Assembly: GCF_005221285.1 (NCBI RefSeq)
Contig: NZ_CP039886.1
Coordinates: 558,001-622,000, forward strand
Source of the DNA: Neisseria flavescens
GTDB lineage: Bacteria; Pseudomonadota; Gammaproteobacteria; Burkholderiales; Neisseriaceae
Length of the DNA: 64,000 nt
Reading direction: 5' to 3'
Below are positions 43,486-55,251 of the stretch, one piece after another; within the stretch, counting starts at the first letter, position 1; each line of letters begins with the position of its first letter. The position numbers were made by a program, and so were the translations under genes. The notes beneath the pieces were generated by a model that was given only the letters and a program-made list of their open reading frames with translations, searched no databases and was not told where the DNA came from.

Positions 43486-44508
43486 ATGCTGACAAAAAAG
43501 GAGTTTGAGAAGTTTTTAGACGAGGTTTGCACCGTATTGAGGCAAGAGGCAAAAAACGCACCTTTCAAATCCCAAGATATTTTTGAAAACAGAGTTCGTG
43601 CGCTGTGCATTGCAAAAATTCCCGCTTATGCCGACATAGTTATCAATCCTGAACCTGTGCCGCAAATTTTCCCCGATGTTCCAATAGGGGAATATGGCGT
43701 AGAAGTCAAATTCACGCTAAAAGATACTTGGCGCAGCGTAGCAAACAGTATCCAAGAGAAAAACAAAGCTGACGGTGTACAGCATATCTATGTGGTATTC
43801 GGAAAAATGGGGGGCATTCCCGATGTGAAATGGCAACTTTACGAAGATAGCGTAATTCATGTCCGCACATCGCACGTTCCGCGCTTTGAGGTAGAAATAG
43901 AATCTGATCGACCGTCTCTGTTTGAGGGTTTCGGTATTTCCTATGCTGAATTTGCCGATTTGGATATGCATGAAAAAATGGAATATATCCGAAAATATGC
44001 CCGTAACAGGCTGAAAGAAGGCGAGCGGTTATGGTGGATAGAAGACATTGACGCAGTAGACAGCCATGATCTGCCTTTGGAAGTGCGCCTTTACACTTCC
44101 CTGCCGCAGGAAGAAAAAATCCGCCTCCGAGCTGAAGTAGCATTAGTCTCCCCCCGTATTGTCTGCTCAGGCAGGGCGAAGCACAAATACGATAATGCCG
44201 TCCTGTATCTGATTACCTATCGCGGTGTGCTTTGTCATCAGGCGCGGGACTTATTCAGTGCGGGCAGCGTTGCCAACTCGGCGGAAGACTACCGTGGCGG
44301 AAACTATGTAGAAAAATCTTTAAAATTGATTGAGCATGAAATTGAAAAAGCTGCTTTGGAAATGGATGATGCTCTAATTGTCGAATATTGGGGAGAAAGC
44401 GTCCCGACAGAAAAACGCCTAGAGTATTGGATTAAGATGTTGGATGATTTGGCAGATGGCTGGATACCTTCTGAATCGCTATTCAATGGTAGGTATAAAG
44501 CCAAATAA
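43486..44508 (+). CDS. Type II restriction endonuclease (PD-D/ExK type)
   Basis: 340 residues, no close family recalled. A likely nuclease core is FPDVPIGEYGVEVKFT (about residues 63-78), with PD followed by EVK as in PD-(D/E)xK restriction enzymes. Position directly behind the cytosine methyltransferase on the same strand and equal base composition identify it as the partner nuclease. A later part (EKSLKLIEHEIEKAALEMDDA) is helical. The gene is closed by two stacked DUS hairpins before alaS. Confidence 0.8.
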   Translation: MLTKKEFEKFLDEVCTVLRQEAKNAPFKSQDIFENRVRALCIAKIPAYADIVINPEPVPQIFPDVPIGEYGVEVKFTLKDTWRSVANSIQEKNKADGVQHIYVVFGKMGGIPDVKWQLYEDSVIHVRTSHVPRFEVEIESDRPSLFEGFGISYAEFADLDMHEKMEYIRKYARNRLKEGERLWWIEDIDAVDSHDLPLEVRLYTSLPQEEKIRLRAEVALVSPRIVCSGRAKHKYDNAVLYLITYRGVLCHQARDLFSAGSVANSAEDYRGGNYVEKSLKLIEHEIEKAALEMDDALIVEYWGESVPTEKRLEYWIKMLDDLADGWIPSESLFNGRYKAK

Positions 44509-44516
44509 ACTGACAG

Positions 44517-44547
44517 ATGCCGTCTGAAAATATCTTTCAGACGGCCT
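44517..44547. terminator. Hybrid DUS inverted pair right of the R-M cassette
   Basis: ATGCCGTCTGAA (44517-44528) and TTCAGACGGCCT (44536-44547), same hybrid order as at 42154-42192. Confidence 0.75.
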
Positions 44548-44558
44548 CTTTACACAAA

Positions 44559-44587
44559 AGGCAGCCTGAATCCCTTTCAGGCTGCCT
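44559..44587. repeat. Inverted pair of Kingella-dialect DUS (AGGCAGCCTGAA)
   Basis: AGGCAGCCTGAA (44559-44570) and TTCAGGCTGCCT (44576-44587) form a perfect stem with a 5-base loop, followed by TT. This 12-mer is another dialect reported for Kingella. It ends 8 bases before the alaS stop, so it could also terminate alaS. Confidence 0.75.
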
Positions 44588-44595
44588 TTCTTATA

Positions 44596-47220
<2,625 letters not shown>

Positions 47221-47470
47221 AATGTCTCGATAAATTTTTTACAAGGATTTCAGACGGCCTGGACGGCGCGTTGCGATTAAAAACGAATGGGCGTTATCTT
47301 ACCGCAAAACCATATTTCAAGCTATCGGCAGAAAGGTTTTAAGTTGGTTGAAACCCGTCTTTCAGACGGCCTCAAGCGGGACGATATCTTTTAACAATGA
47401 AGCCTATCCGCTCGTGCCTGCCTGCTTTATAATGCCTCTCTATTTTCAACCGGATACGCAAGGAATGATA

Positions 47471-48601
47471 ATGACCAAACATCTGCCCCTCATCGTACTG
47501 ACTGCGCTGGCACTGGCCGGCTGCGGCGGCTCGGACAAAACTTCTGCCGACAAGGCGGCTCAAACCGATAATCAAAAGGTATTGAGCATTTACAACTGGT
47601 CGGAATATGTCGACCCCGAGACGGTTGCCGCGTTTGAGAAGAAACACGGTATCGCAGTAACTTACGATGTATACGACAGCGATGAAACGCTGGAAAGCAA
47701 GGTATTGACCGGCAAGTCGGGTTACGACATTGTGGCTCCTTCCAATGCGTTTGTCGGCAGGCAGATTAAGGCAGGTGCGTATCAGAAAATCGACAAATCC
47801 CTGATTCCCAACTATAAAAACCTGAATCCTCGGTTGATGAAACTGATGGAAGGTGTCGATCCGGGGCATGAATATGCGGTGCCGTTTTATTGGGGTACCA
47901 ATACTTTCGCTATCAATGTCGAGCGTGTGAAAAAGGCTTTGGGCACGGATCAGCTGCCGGACAATCAATGGGATTTGGTGTTTAACCCCGAATACACGTC
48001 CAAACTCAAGCAATGCGGTATCAGCTATTTGGACAGCGCGGCGGAAATTTATCCTATGGTGTTGAACTATATGGGTAAAAACCCAAACAGTAGCGAAACG
48101 GCGGATATTAAGGCGGCGACGGAAGTTTTGAAGAAAAACCGTCCGTACATCAAGCGTTTTACTTCGTCCGGTTTTATCGATGATTTGGCGCGCGGCGATA
48201 CTTGCGTAACGATTGGTTTTGGCGGCGATTTGAACATTGCCAAACGCCGTGCCGAAGAAGCAGGCGGCAAGGAAAAAATCCGTGTGATGATGCCGAAAGA
48301 AGGCGTGGGGATTTGGGTGGATTCGTTTGTGATTCCGAAAGATGCCAAACATGTGGCCAATGCCCATGCGTATATCAATGATTTCTTAGATCCTGAAGTT
48401 GCGGCGAAAAACGGCAATTTTGTTACTTATGCGCCGTCCAGCAAATCGGCTCAAGAGCTGATGGATGAAGAGTTTAGAAACGACAATACGATTTTCCCGA
48501 CCGATGAGGATTTGAAAAACAGCTTTATCATGGTGCCTATCCAACCGGCGGCGTTGAAATTTATGGTCCGTCAATGGCAAAGCGTGAAAGCAGGGACATA
48601 A
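47471..48601 (+). CDS. potF: Polyamine ABC transporter substrate-binding lipoprotein (PotD/PotF type)
   Basis: 376 residues from ATG 47471, chosen because AAGGA stands six bases before it; longer frames upstream cross a DUS. The lipobox LALAGC gives a lipoprotein. The mature part opens with VLSIYNWSEYVDP, the classic PotD/PotF start, and has the fold of periplasmic putrescine/spermidine binding proteins. No permease or ATPase gene adjoins, so its transporter must be elsewhere. Confidence 0.85.
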   Translation: MTKHLPLIVLTALALAGCGGSDKTSADKAAQTDNQKVLSIYNWSEYVDPETVAAFEKKHGIAVTYDVYDSDETLESKVLTGKSGYDIVAPSNAFVGRQIKAGAYQKIDKSLIPNYKNLNPRLMKLMEGVDPGHEYAVPFYWGTNTFAINVERVKKALGTDQLPDNQWDLVFNPEYTSKLKQCGISYLDSAAEIYPMVLNYMGKNPNSSETADIKAATEVLKKNRPYIKRFTSSGFIDDLARGDTCVTIGFGGDLNIAKRRAEEAGGKEKIRVMMPKEGVGIWVDSFVIPKDAKHVANAHAYINDFLDPEVAAKNGNFVTYAPSSKSAQELMDEEFRNDNTIFPTDEDLKNSFIMVPIQPAALKFMVRQWQSVKAGT

Positions 48602-48619
48602 GCTGATTTAAACGTATTA

Positions 48620-48680
48620 AGGCCGTCTGAATGGTGTAACCGAAATATTTGATTTCGTTTTACGGTTGTTCAGACGGCCT
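48620..48680. terminator. DUS inverted pair between potF and ubiE
   Basis: AGGCCGTCTGAA (48620-48631) and TTCAGACGGCCT (48669-48680) with a partly complementary spacer, between convergent genes. Confidence 0.7.
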
Positions 48681-48755
48681 TTGTTTTGTGTCAGATTGGC
48701 TTGGATAAGGTTTAAAAACCTATCAATCACGCCCTTTTGTTCGTTTCAGACAGCC

Positions 48756-49493
48756 TTAGAATTTCACGCCTTTATGCAGGGCAACAATGCCTGCGCTCAT
48801 GTTGTGGTAATCCACGCTGTCGAATCCTGCATCCAGCATCATTTGCTTCAAAGTTTCTTGGTCGGGGTGCATACGGATGGACTCGGCGAGGTATTGGTAG
48901 CTGTCGGCATCTTTGGCAATCAGTTTACCCATAATCGGCAACAGTTTGAAAGAGTAGAGGTCGTACACGCCTTCCAAAGGTTTGTACACTTTGGAGAATT
49001 CCAACACCAGCAGGGTGCCGCCCGGTTTCAATACGCGGTACATTTCTTTCAGCGCGGCATCTTTGTGCGTCATGTTGCGCAGGCCGAATGCGACGGAAAC
49101 CAGATTGAAATAGTTGTCGGGGAACGGTAATTTTTCAGCGTCTGCCAACGATACGGGCAGAATCACGCCTTCGTTGAGCAGGCGGTCGCGGCCGACGGTC
49201 AGCATGGAGGAGTTGATGTCTGTCAGCCAAACTTCGCCTTCTTTGCCCACACGTTTCGCCCAGCCTCGGGACAAATCGCCTGTACCGCCGGCGATATCCA
49301 ATACTTTGTCGCCTTTTTTCAGGTGGGCGGTATTGATGGTGAAATGTTTCCAAACACGGTGCAGACCGCCGGACATTACGTCATTCATAATGTCGTAGTT
49401 TTTTGCCACGGAGTGGAAGACTTCGGCAACTTTGCCTGCTTTTTCGTCTTCGTCAACGGTAGAGAAGCCGAAATGGGTTTTGTGGTCGCTCAT
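48756..49493 (-). CDS. ubiE: Ubiquinone/menaquinone methyltransferase
   Basis: 245 residues. UbiE methylates 2-methoxy-6-polyprenyl-1,4-benzoquinol and demethylmenaquinone with SAM. Motifs: VLDIAGGTGDLS (SAM loop), FGLRNMTHKDAALKEMYRVLKPGG. Standard size and unambiguous. Confidence 0.95.
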   Translation of the reverse strand: MSDHKTHFGFSTVDEDEKAGKVAEVFHSVAKNYDIMNDVMSGGLHRVWKHFTINTAHLKKGDKVLDIAGGTGDLSRGWAKRVGKEGEVWLTDINSSMLTVGRDRLLNEGVILPVSLADAEKLPFPDNYFNLVSVAFGLRNMTHKDAALKEMYRVLKPGGTLLVLEFSKVYKPLEGVYDLYSFKLLPIMGKLIAKDADSYQYLAESIRMHPDQETLKQMMLDAGFDSVDYHNMSAGIVALHKGVKF

Positions 49494-49522
49494 AGTGTCT
49501 GCCTTCTTAAAATAATACGGAT

Positions 49523-49918
49523 TCAGATATCGAATACGTCGAAATCGCCAACCACTTTCGACGCGGGAAATATAGTTTGTGCCTGCCGCTCCAGCATCAG
49601 GCGTTGTTCTTCTTCGGTATAACGTGCGCTGATGTGGGTCAGGTAAAGTTGTTTCACATTGGCTTGCAAGGCCAGCTTGGCGACATCGGACACGGTCGAA
49701 TGGAACACTCGTTCCGCTGTCTCTTCATCGCCTGCCACAAAGGTTGCTTCATGCACCAAAACGTCTGCGTTTTGCGCGGCGCGCACTGCCTGCGGACAGG
49801 TTTTGGTATCGCCGAAGATGGCCGCTAACCGTCCTTTTTTTGGCGGGGAGAGGAATGCTTTGCCGTCAATGATCCTGCCGTCATCCAATGTTACAGTCTC
49901 GCCTTTTTCAGACGGCCT
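49523..49918 (-). pseudogene. rnz: Truncated ribonuclease Z (C-terminal third only)
   Basis: About 125 codons matching the C-terminal part of RNase Z: IFGDTKTC, ADVLVHEATF, FHSTVSD and LYLTHISARY. The metallo-beta-lactamase N-terminus with HxHxDH that carries the zinc site is absent. Homology begins exactly at the DUS 49907-49918, whose other side is the end of the DUF971 gene, so the 5' two thirds seem to have been lost by recombination between DUS copies. Without the zinc site it cannot be a tRNA 3' processing enzyme. Confidence 0.7.
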
Positions 49919-50339
49919 TTCCGCCGCAACCTCCGCCACCGCAGGAATGTGTATGCTTGGGTTTTAAATCTTCGGCACTTGGCGTTCTGGACGTGCCGGC
50001 TTTTTCGAGGCGGTCGAGATAGTCTTGCCAAAGTGCGTCTTGATTGTGCGCCAGTCGGTAGAGATAGTCCCAGTCGTAAAGGCCGCTGTCGTGGCCGTCT
50101 GAAAAAGTAATTTTCAGTGCGTATTGGCCGACAGGTTCTAAATCGGTAATGCTGACTTCGGCTTTGCCTGTTTGCAAAACATCTTGACCTGGACCGTGTC
50201 CGCGCACTTCCGCGCTGGGCGAGTACACGCGCAGGTATTCGGCAGGAAGGCTTTGGGCACCGTCAACATAGACTAAAGTCAGTACGCGCCGCTCTTGCTG
50301 TAGGCGGATTTCTTGTGGAATTTTATCGGCTCGGGTCAT
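49908..50339 (-). CDS. DUF971 (gamma-butyrobetaine hydroxylase-like N-terminal domain) protein
   Basis: 143 residues from ATG 50339; upstream in-frame residues overlap the preceding gene and do not fit. The DUF971 fold is seen in YVDGAQSLPAEYLRVYSP and DGHDSGLYDWDYLYRLA. It ends in a Cys/Gly-rich HSCGGGGCGGKAV, the last codons and TGA being DUS. Function unknown; proteins with this domain are linked to iron-sulfur metabolism. It follows the small membrane protein gene with a one-base gap. Confidence 0.8.
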   Translation of the reverse strand: MTRADKIPQEIRLQQERRVLTLVYVDGAQSLPAEYLRVYSPSAEVRGHGPGQDVLQTGKAEVSITDLEPVGQYALKITFSDGHDSGLYDWDYLYRLAHNQDALWQDYLDRLEKAGTSRTPSAEDLKPKHTHSCGGGGCGGKAV

Positions 50340-50340
50340 G

Positions 50341-50574
50341 TCATGCTCCGTTCTTTTTACGCAAATAGGCAACGCGTACAGAAAAAATACCGCCAAGTAC
50401 GGCAAACAGCACGATTGCGTAGAGTGAAAACCGTATCAGGCTCACTTGGGTGTCCGCCGTCAGCCCCAAAGGCAGCAACATCACGGCAACGAACAGTAAA
50501 AACGCGGCCAACATGGCGGCAATGCTGGCAAAGGCATAGCGGGTATTGGCTGCTGTTTGCGGATGTTTGGTCAT
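50341..50574 (-). CDS. Small inner-membrane protein
   Basis: 77 residues with two membrane helices (about 16-37 and 46-66) and a basic tail RVAYLRKKNGA. Unknown function. Its stop is adjacent to the DUF971 start, suggesting one operon. Confidence 0.65.
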   Translation of the reverse strand: MTKHPQTAANTRYAFASIAAMLAAFLLFVAVMLLPLGLTADTQVSLIRFSLYAIVLFAVLGGIFSVRVAYLRKKNGA

Positions 50575-50729
50575 GTTGGATAGCTTGCCGTAGGGTGGTG
50601 AGGCGGTATTTTATCAGCTTTTTGGTGCTTCATGCCGTCTGAAAACGGCTTTATTTCCATAAATTCAGTTCTGCGAATACGGTTAACCCATCCTTTCTTT
50701 TTTTGTTCAGAAAAGCTTTCCGATCGTGT

Positions 50730-51476
50730 TCAAATCTGAACACACGCTGTACCTTTCTTTTTTATTTGGTTTGTTAATGAATCCAAAAATGCGTACAATT
50801 TTGCATTCATTTCTTGATAATCGTAAGCACGAATGGCTTCAGGTTTTTCGACAAATGGCAATTGTTGACTTTGTTCCTCCAAAGCAACTTCACCATCTGC
50901 AGCAATCAAGAGATCAACTGCTTCCGGATCAAATTCCAAGTGGGCTTGGAAGGCATAGTGCTTGGGAGAAAAACGGACAATCTGGCGTGGACAACCTTGA
51001 CTGGTCGCAAGGACAACGGCATCCTCCGTCAATCCTGGCATATCACCATGCCAGTGACCTGAATCAAAGTTTACACCAAATAAGCTGACATGCGGATCTG
51101 CCAATCCTTCAGACGTCAAGGTCACAGGATACACCCCGATCTCCCGCTCTGGGCTATGCTCATACTCCGCGCCATAAGCAACAGACATGAGCTGCGCTCC
51201 CAGACAGACACCAACGATGTAGCGATCCGCCTGCATCGCTTTTTGAATCAGTTTAATCTCAGCTTGCGGATCATAGTAAGGGAAGGTTGCGCGATCCTCA
51301 TCTGGTGATTGCGGTCCTCCCATGATAATCAAAAAATCGATCTCATCCACTGTCTCAGGTAGAGCTTCTCGCTCGTAGACCTTGGACATCGTTACCTGAT
51401 GACCACGCTCCTGCGCCCACTTTAGATAAGCACCCGGTACTTCAAAAGTTTCGTGCAAGACAAAATGCACTCTCAT
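50730..51476 (-). CDS. Class I glutamine amidotransferase, probably acquired
   Basis: 248 residues with a class I glutaminase core: catalytic Cys in VGVCLGAQL, His in FDSGHWHGD region and a following Glu. The N-terminus MRVHFVLHETFEVPGAY and the overall sequence are what I associate with streptococcal and lactobacillar members. No DUS lies within it, and codon choice differs from neighbours. A GGGAG ribosome site precedes the ATG, which overlaps by ATGA the stop of a short foreign tail (51476-51560) that looks like the end of a membrane protein. Function (target of the glutamine-derived ammonia, or hydrolysis of a gamma-glutamyl compound) is unknown. Confidence 0.75.
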   Translation of the reverse strand: MRVHFVLHETFEVPGAYLKWAQERGHQVTMSKVYEREALPETVDEIDFLIIMGGPQSPDEDRATFPYYDPQAEIKLIQKAMQADRYIVGVCLGAQLMSVAYGAEYEHSPEREIGVYPVTLTSEGLADPHVSLFGVNFDSGHWHGDMPGLTEDAVVLATSQGCPRQIVRFSPKHYAFQAHLEFDPEAVDLLIAADGEVALEEQSQQLPFVEKPEAIRAYDYQEMNAKLYAFLDSLTNQIKKKGTACVQI

Positions 51477-51540
51477 CGTTTATTCTCCCATCTATTTTGA
51501 ATCACATAAGATATACCGGCAGCTGGTGCCAGCGGTAGAA

Positions 51541-52848
51541 TCAAGGCCCGGCTCTGTCCTGTAAAACCAAGACTAGTGTAATGGCGCGCCTGTCTTCGCC
51601 TTCGGGCATTAAACGGATGCTGCTGCCTTTGCTTCCGTTGACACGGATAATGATACCGCCGGCCTGCCGCTCGATAATGTCGATTTGGGTGTCGCGGTTC
51701 ATGCGGTAGTTGTAGCGTTCGCATTGTTTCAAGCACCAAAAATCCTGCCAATGGATAAAATATTTTTGTCCGGATTCAATGGCCAGCGTTTCGCCGCCTT
51801 TGACGATGAAGTAAGGATAATCGGGTTTTTGCGTGCTAAATGTCCATTCGGCCGTTTTGTCTTTTCCGTTTTGACGGTATTCGAACACGGCACGGTAGTC
51901 GGTGTCGTATTCCAATGGCTGTAAAGGAAACAGCGCAAATTGGCGTTCGGTCAGGAGGCGGTTTGGGTCATTATCTTTATCTAAGATTTTGACGTCTCTG
52001 ATTTCTTTTGTGTTCTGATACAGCTTGAACGAACGCATTTTGACCGGAGGCGATTGTTCTGAGAACGCGATGCTGACCGGATTGCCGGTCATTTCATAAT
52101 GCGGCATAGGGTCGGGACGTTCGCCGTGGAAAACCGGCGAGGCGAAGTTGCCTTGCGGATAGGTGATGTAAGGTCGAAATTTGCGGTTGGAGATTTCATC
52201 CGCATAAACAATGGCGTGGCCATGACAGGCATCTTGATAAAACGAACGGCTGAGGTCGGAGAGGGGGCGGTTTTTTTGGCAGAGGCTGTTGAATCTGCTG
52301 TCGCCCTGATTGATGCTCAACGCGATTTGTGTACCTTGCGATTCAAATGCCGCTCCGGCCTCGTCGATATTTTGATCGAGTAAGGAGAGGCGGTGGTAAA
52401 TCGCCGTCATCAGGTTGTCCAGCTGATGTTGGGCAGGTAGATGGTCGTTGATTTTTTCGTTTGGCGGGTGCTGACCGGTGCTGACGTTTTCGTGCACGCC
52501 TTTATAGGCATAACCGGCTTTGCGCGTGCGGTCTGATGGGCGTGGGCCTGTATAAAAGGGATTGCGCGTATTGTGTTCGTCATGTCCGTCGTCAGGGTTT
52601 TGCAGCAGGTAGCGGGCATGATTGCGCGCGGCGCGTTCGAGTGTGGCTGAGTGCGCCAGTGCGGGTAAATTGGCTGAGGAGCGGAGGAAGTTTAAATACG
52701 CCAAAGCGTCAAAATCGGCAACGGCAGAACGATTTTGCGGCGGTTGGGCGTAGATGAGCTGGTCTTCGGAATAGCGATGGGTTTCGTAGTATTGGAATAT
52801 GCTGAGGGCGACAGCAAAACCACCCAGCCAGTAAAGAATGTGTTTCAT
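51541..52848 (-). CDS. CAP-domain protein with N-terminal membrane anchor
   Basis: 435 residues: an N-terminal hydrophobic anchor (about 5-20), a CAP/SCP domain with YLNFLRSSANLPALAHS and RAARNHARYL, a Ser/Asp-rich middle, and a beta-rich C-terminal part. CAP proteins are usually secreted or periplasmic with unclear enzyme activity. The last residues VLQDRAGP come from across a junction with the imported segment, so the native C-terminus may be altered. Confidence 0.6.
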   Translation of the reverse strand: MKHILYWLGGFAVALSIFQYYETHRYSEDQLIYAQPPQNRSAVADFDALAYLNFLRSSANLPALAHSATLERAARNHARYLLQNPDDGHDEHNTRNPFYTGPRPSDRTRKAGYAYKGVHENVSTGQHPPNEKINDHLPAQHQLDNLMTAIYHRLSLLDQNIDEAGAAFESQGTQIALSINQGDSRFNSLCQKNRPLSDLSRSFYQDACHGHAIVYADEISNRKFRPYITYPQGNFASPVFHGERPDPMPHYEMTGNPVSIAFSEQSPPVKMRSFKLYQNTKEIRDVKILDKDNDPNRLLTERQFALFPLQPLEYDTDYRAVFEYRQNGKDKTAEWTFSTQKPDYPYFIVKGGETLAIESGQKYFIHWQDFWCLKQCERYNYRMNRDTQIDIIERQAGGIIIRVNGSKGSSIRLMPEGEDRRAITLVLVLQDRAGP

Positions 52849-52916
52849 TATATGTACTGCGTTCAGACGGCCTTGAGCTACGGCTCTTTCCCCTTGAAAC
52901 TCATGCCGTTAAATGA

Positions 52917-53048
52917 TTATTTTGATAACGGCTTGACTTGGAATGCTTCAGGATGGGATTTGAAATATTCGACAGCGATAAATCCGCCGCCAATAATAAT
53001 CAACAGGGCAATAGCCATGCCAATCATCGCTAAAATGAATTTGTCCAT
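52917..53048 (-). CDS. 43-residue single-pass membrane protein
   Basis: ATG 53048 to TAA 52917. The sequence starts MDKFILAMIGMAIALLIII and has one hydrophobic helix followed by a short polar tail ending VKPLSK. The ribosome site is weak. Its reading-frame composition and position between the CAP gene and ilvD make it plausible. Confidence 0.45.
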   Translation of the reverse strand: MDKFILAMIGMAIALLIIIGGGFIAVEYFKSHPEAFQVKPLSK

Positions 53049-53066
53049 ATTTGTCCGTTTGAATGA

Positions 53067-53103
53067 AGGCCGTCTGAAACACTTGAAAGTGTTCAGACGG
53101 CCT
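53067..53103. terminator. DUS inverted pair after ilvD
   Basis: AGGCCGTCTGAA (53067-53078) and TTCAGACGGCCT (53092-53103), stem extended by ACACTT/AAGTGT. Confidence 0.8.
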
Positions 53104-53117
53104 TAAAGTCAGGTTAA

Positions 53118-54977
53118 TTAACGTTCGATTTGGGATACGTCGCGTACTGCGCCTTTGTCGGCGGAAGTTGCCATGGCACCGTAGGCACGCAGGGCGGCGG
53201 AGACGTAGCGGTCGCGGTTTTCCGGTTTCCATGCTTTGCTGCCGCGCGCTTCCATTTCGGCACGGCGGGCGGCAAGCTCTTCATCGGAAATGACAAGGTG
53301 GATGCTGCGGTTTGGAATGTCGATTTCGATGGTGTCGCCTTCGTGTACCAAACCGATTGCGCCGCCTTCTGCCGCTTCAGGCGAGGCGTGTCCGATACTC
53401 AAGCCTGATGTGCCGCCGGAAAAGCGTCCATCTGTCAATAGGGCGCAGGCTTTGCCCAAGCCTTTGGATTTCAGGTAGGAAGTCGGATACAGCATTTCCT
53501 GCATACCCGGGCCGCCTTTCGGGCCTTCGTAGCGGATGATGACGATGTCGCCGGCGACGATTCGGTTGCCCAAAATGCCTTCGACAGCGGCTTCCTGGCT
53601 TTCAAACACGCGGGCGCGGCCGGTGAATTTGAGGATGCTCTCGTCCACGCCTGCGGTTTTTACCACGCAGCCGCGTTCGGCGATGTTGCCGAACAAGACC
53701 GCCAAACCGCCGTCTTGCGAGTAGGCGTGTGCCACGTCGCGGATGCAGCCTTTTTCGCGGTCGAGGTCGAGGGTTTTCCACATACGGTTTTGCGAGAACG
53801 CTTGGGTGGTGCGTACGCCGCCGGGCGCGGCTTTGAAGCGTTCGATGGCGCGGGTGTTTTCGGGATTGGTCACGTCCCATTGTTCAATCGCGTCTTTCAG
53901 CGTCGGCGCGTGGATGGTGTACACGTCGGTGTGCAGCTTGCCCGCTTTGTCCAGTTCTTTCAGGATGGCGAAGATGCCGCCGGCGCGGTGCACGTCTTCC
54001 ATATAGTAGTCGTGGTTGTTGGGCGCGGTTTTGCAGATGCAGGGCACGACGCGGCTTAAGCGGTCGATGTCGGCCATTTTGAAATCCACGCCCGCTTCGT
54101 TGGCGACGGCGAGCAAATGCAGGATGGTGTTGGTAGAGCCGCCCATCGCAATGTCCATCGTCATAGCGTTTTCAAACGCTTTTTTGGTGGCGATGCTGCG
54201 CGGCAGTACGGTTTCGTCGTCTTGCTCGTAATAGCGTTTGGTGATTTCGACAATCATACGTCCGGCTTCGAGGAACAATTCTTTGCGACCGGCGTGGGTC
54301 GCCAAATACGAACCGTTGCCGGGCAGGGACAGACCGAGTGCTTCGGTCAGGCAGTTCATCGAGTTTGCCGTAAACATACCCGAACACGAACCGCAGGTCG
54401 GACAGGCGTTTTGTTCGACTTCTTCGACTTGCCGGTTGCTGACATTGTCGTCTGCCGATTCAATCATCGCGTCAATCAAGTCCAAACGGCGTTCGGGTTG
54501 GATGTTTGCCACGCCGATGACCTTGCCGGCTTCCATCGGGCCGCCGGAAACGAAGATGGTGGGGATGTTCAGGCGCATGGCGGCAATCAGCATTCCGGGG
54601 GTGATTTTGTCGCAGTTGGAAATGCACACCAGCGCGTCGGCGCAGTGGGCGTTGACCATATATTCGATGGAGTCGGCAATCAAATCGCGGCTGGGCAGGG
54701 AGTAGAGCATACCGCTGTGGCCCATGGCGATACCGTCGTCAATGGCGATGGTGTTGAATTCTTTGGCAATGCCGCCGGCTTTTTCGATTTCACGGGCAAC
54801 CAGTTGACCCATATTGTGCAGGTGCACATGGCCTGGGACGAATTGGGTGAAGGAGTTGGCAATGGCGATAATCGGTTTGCCGAAGTCGGTTTCCATTACG
54901 CCGGTCGCACGCCACAATGCGCGCGCGCCTGCCATATTGCGGCCGTGGGTAGAGGTTTTGGAGCGGTATTCAGGCAT
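53118..54977 (-). CDS. ilvD: Dihydroxy-acid dehydratase
   Basis: 619 residues. IlvD is the iron-sulfur enzyme of valine, leucine and isoleucine synthesis. CPTCGSCSGMFTANSMNCL carries the cluster cysteine and HSGMLYSLPSRDLIADS is the family signature. Length and order are standard. It is a single gene. Confidence 0.97.
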   Translation of the reverse strand: MPEYRSKTSTHGRNMAGARALWRATGVMETDFGKPIIAIANSFTQFVPGHVHLHNMGQLVAREIEKAGGIAKEFNTIAIDDGIAMGHSGMLYSLPSRDLIADSIEYMVNAHCADALVCISNCDKITPGMLIAAMRLNIPTIFVSGGPMEAGKVIGVANIQPERRLDLIDAMIESADDNVSNRQVEEVEQNACPTCGSCSGMFTANSMNCLTEALGLSLPGNGSYLATHAGRKELFLEAGRMIVEITKRYYEQDDETVLPRSIATKKAFENAMTMDIAMGGSTNTILHLLAVANEAGVDFKMADIDRLSRVVPCICKTAPNNHDYYMEDVHRAGGIFAILKELDKAGKLHTDVYTIHAPTLKDAIEQWDVTNPENTRAIERFKAAPGGVRTTQAFSQNRMWKTLDLDREKGCIRDVAHAYSQDGGLAVLFGNIAERGCVVKTAGVDESILKFTGRARVFESQEAAVEGILGNRIVAGDIVIIRYEGPKGGPGMQEMLYPTSYLKSKGLGKACALLTDGRFSGGTSGLSIGHASPEAAEGGAIGLVHEGDTIEIDIPNRSIHLVISDEELAARRAEMEARGSKAWKPENRDRYVSAALRAYGAMATSADKGAVRDVSQIER

Positions 54978-55251
54978 TTTTGTTCCTTTGTTTTATGCTG
55001 AGGCCGTCTGAAATAGGCTGGTTGGCGGCCCATTGTAGAAATAACTCGGTATTTTATACCAATTACGAGAGATGAAGCACGCTATTTTGTAATAAAACTA
55101 AACTGTATTTGCTTCACCTGAATTTGCTGCTCATTATTTCAGACGGCCTGAAGTTTTCTTAAGATGAAACGCTGTCTTTCTCAGTTGCAAAAGATGTTGG
55201 CATCAAAAAGTGATATGATAGGGAACTTCTCACATTTCTAAGGATAAGACG

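Noticed and set aside
47372..48367. 331-codon minus-strand frame opposite potF
   Set aside because: Shadow of the polyamine-binding protein gene.
49523..49939. rnz fragment as a complete short gene starting at 49939
   Set aside because: The first residues are the DUF971 end read in another frame and the DUS; there is no ribosome site, and the catalytic domain is missing.
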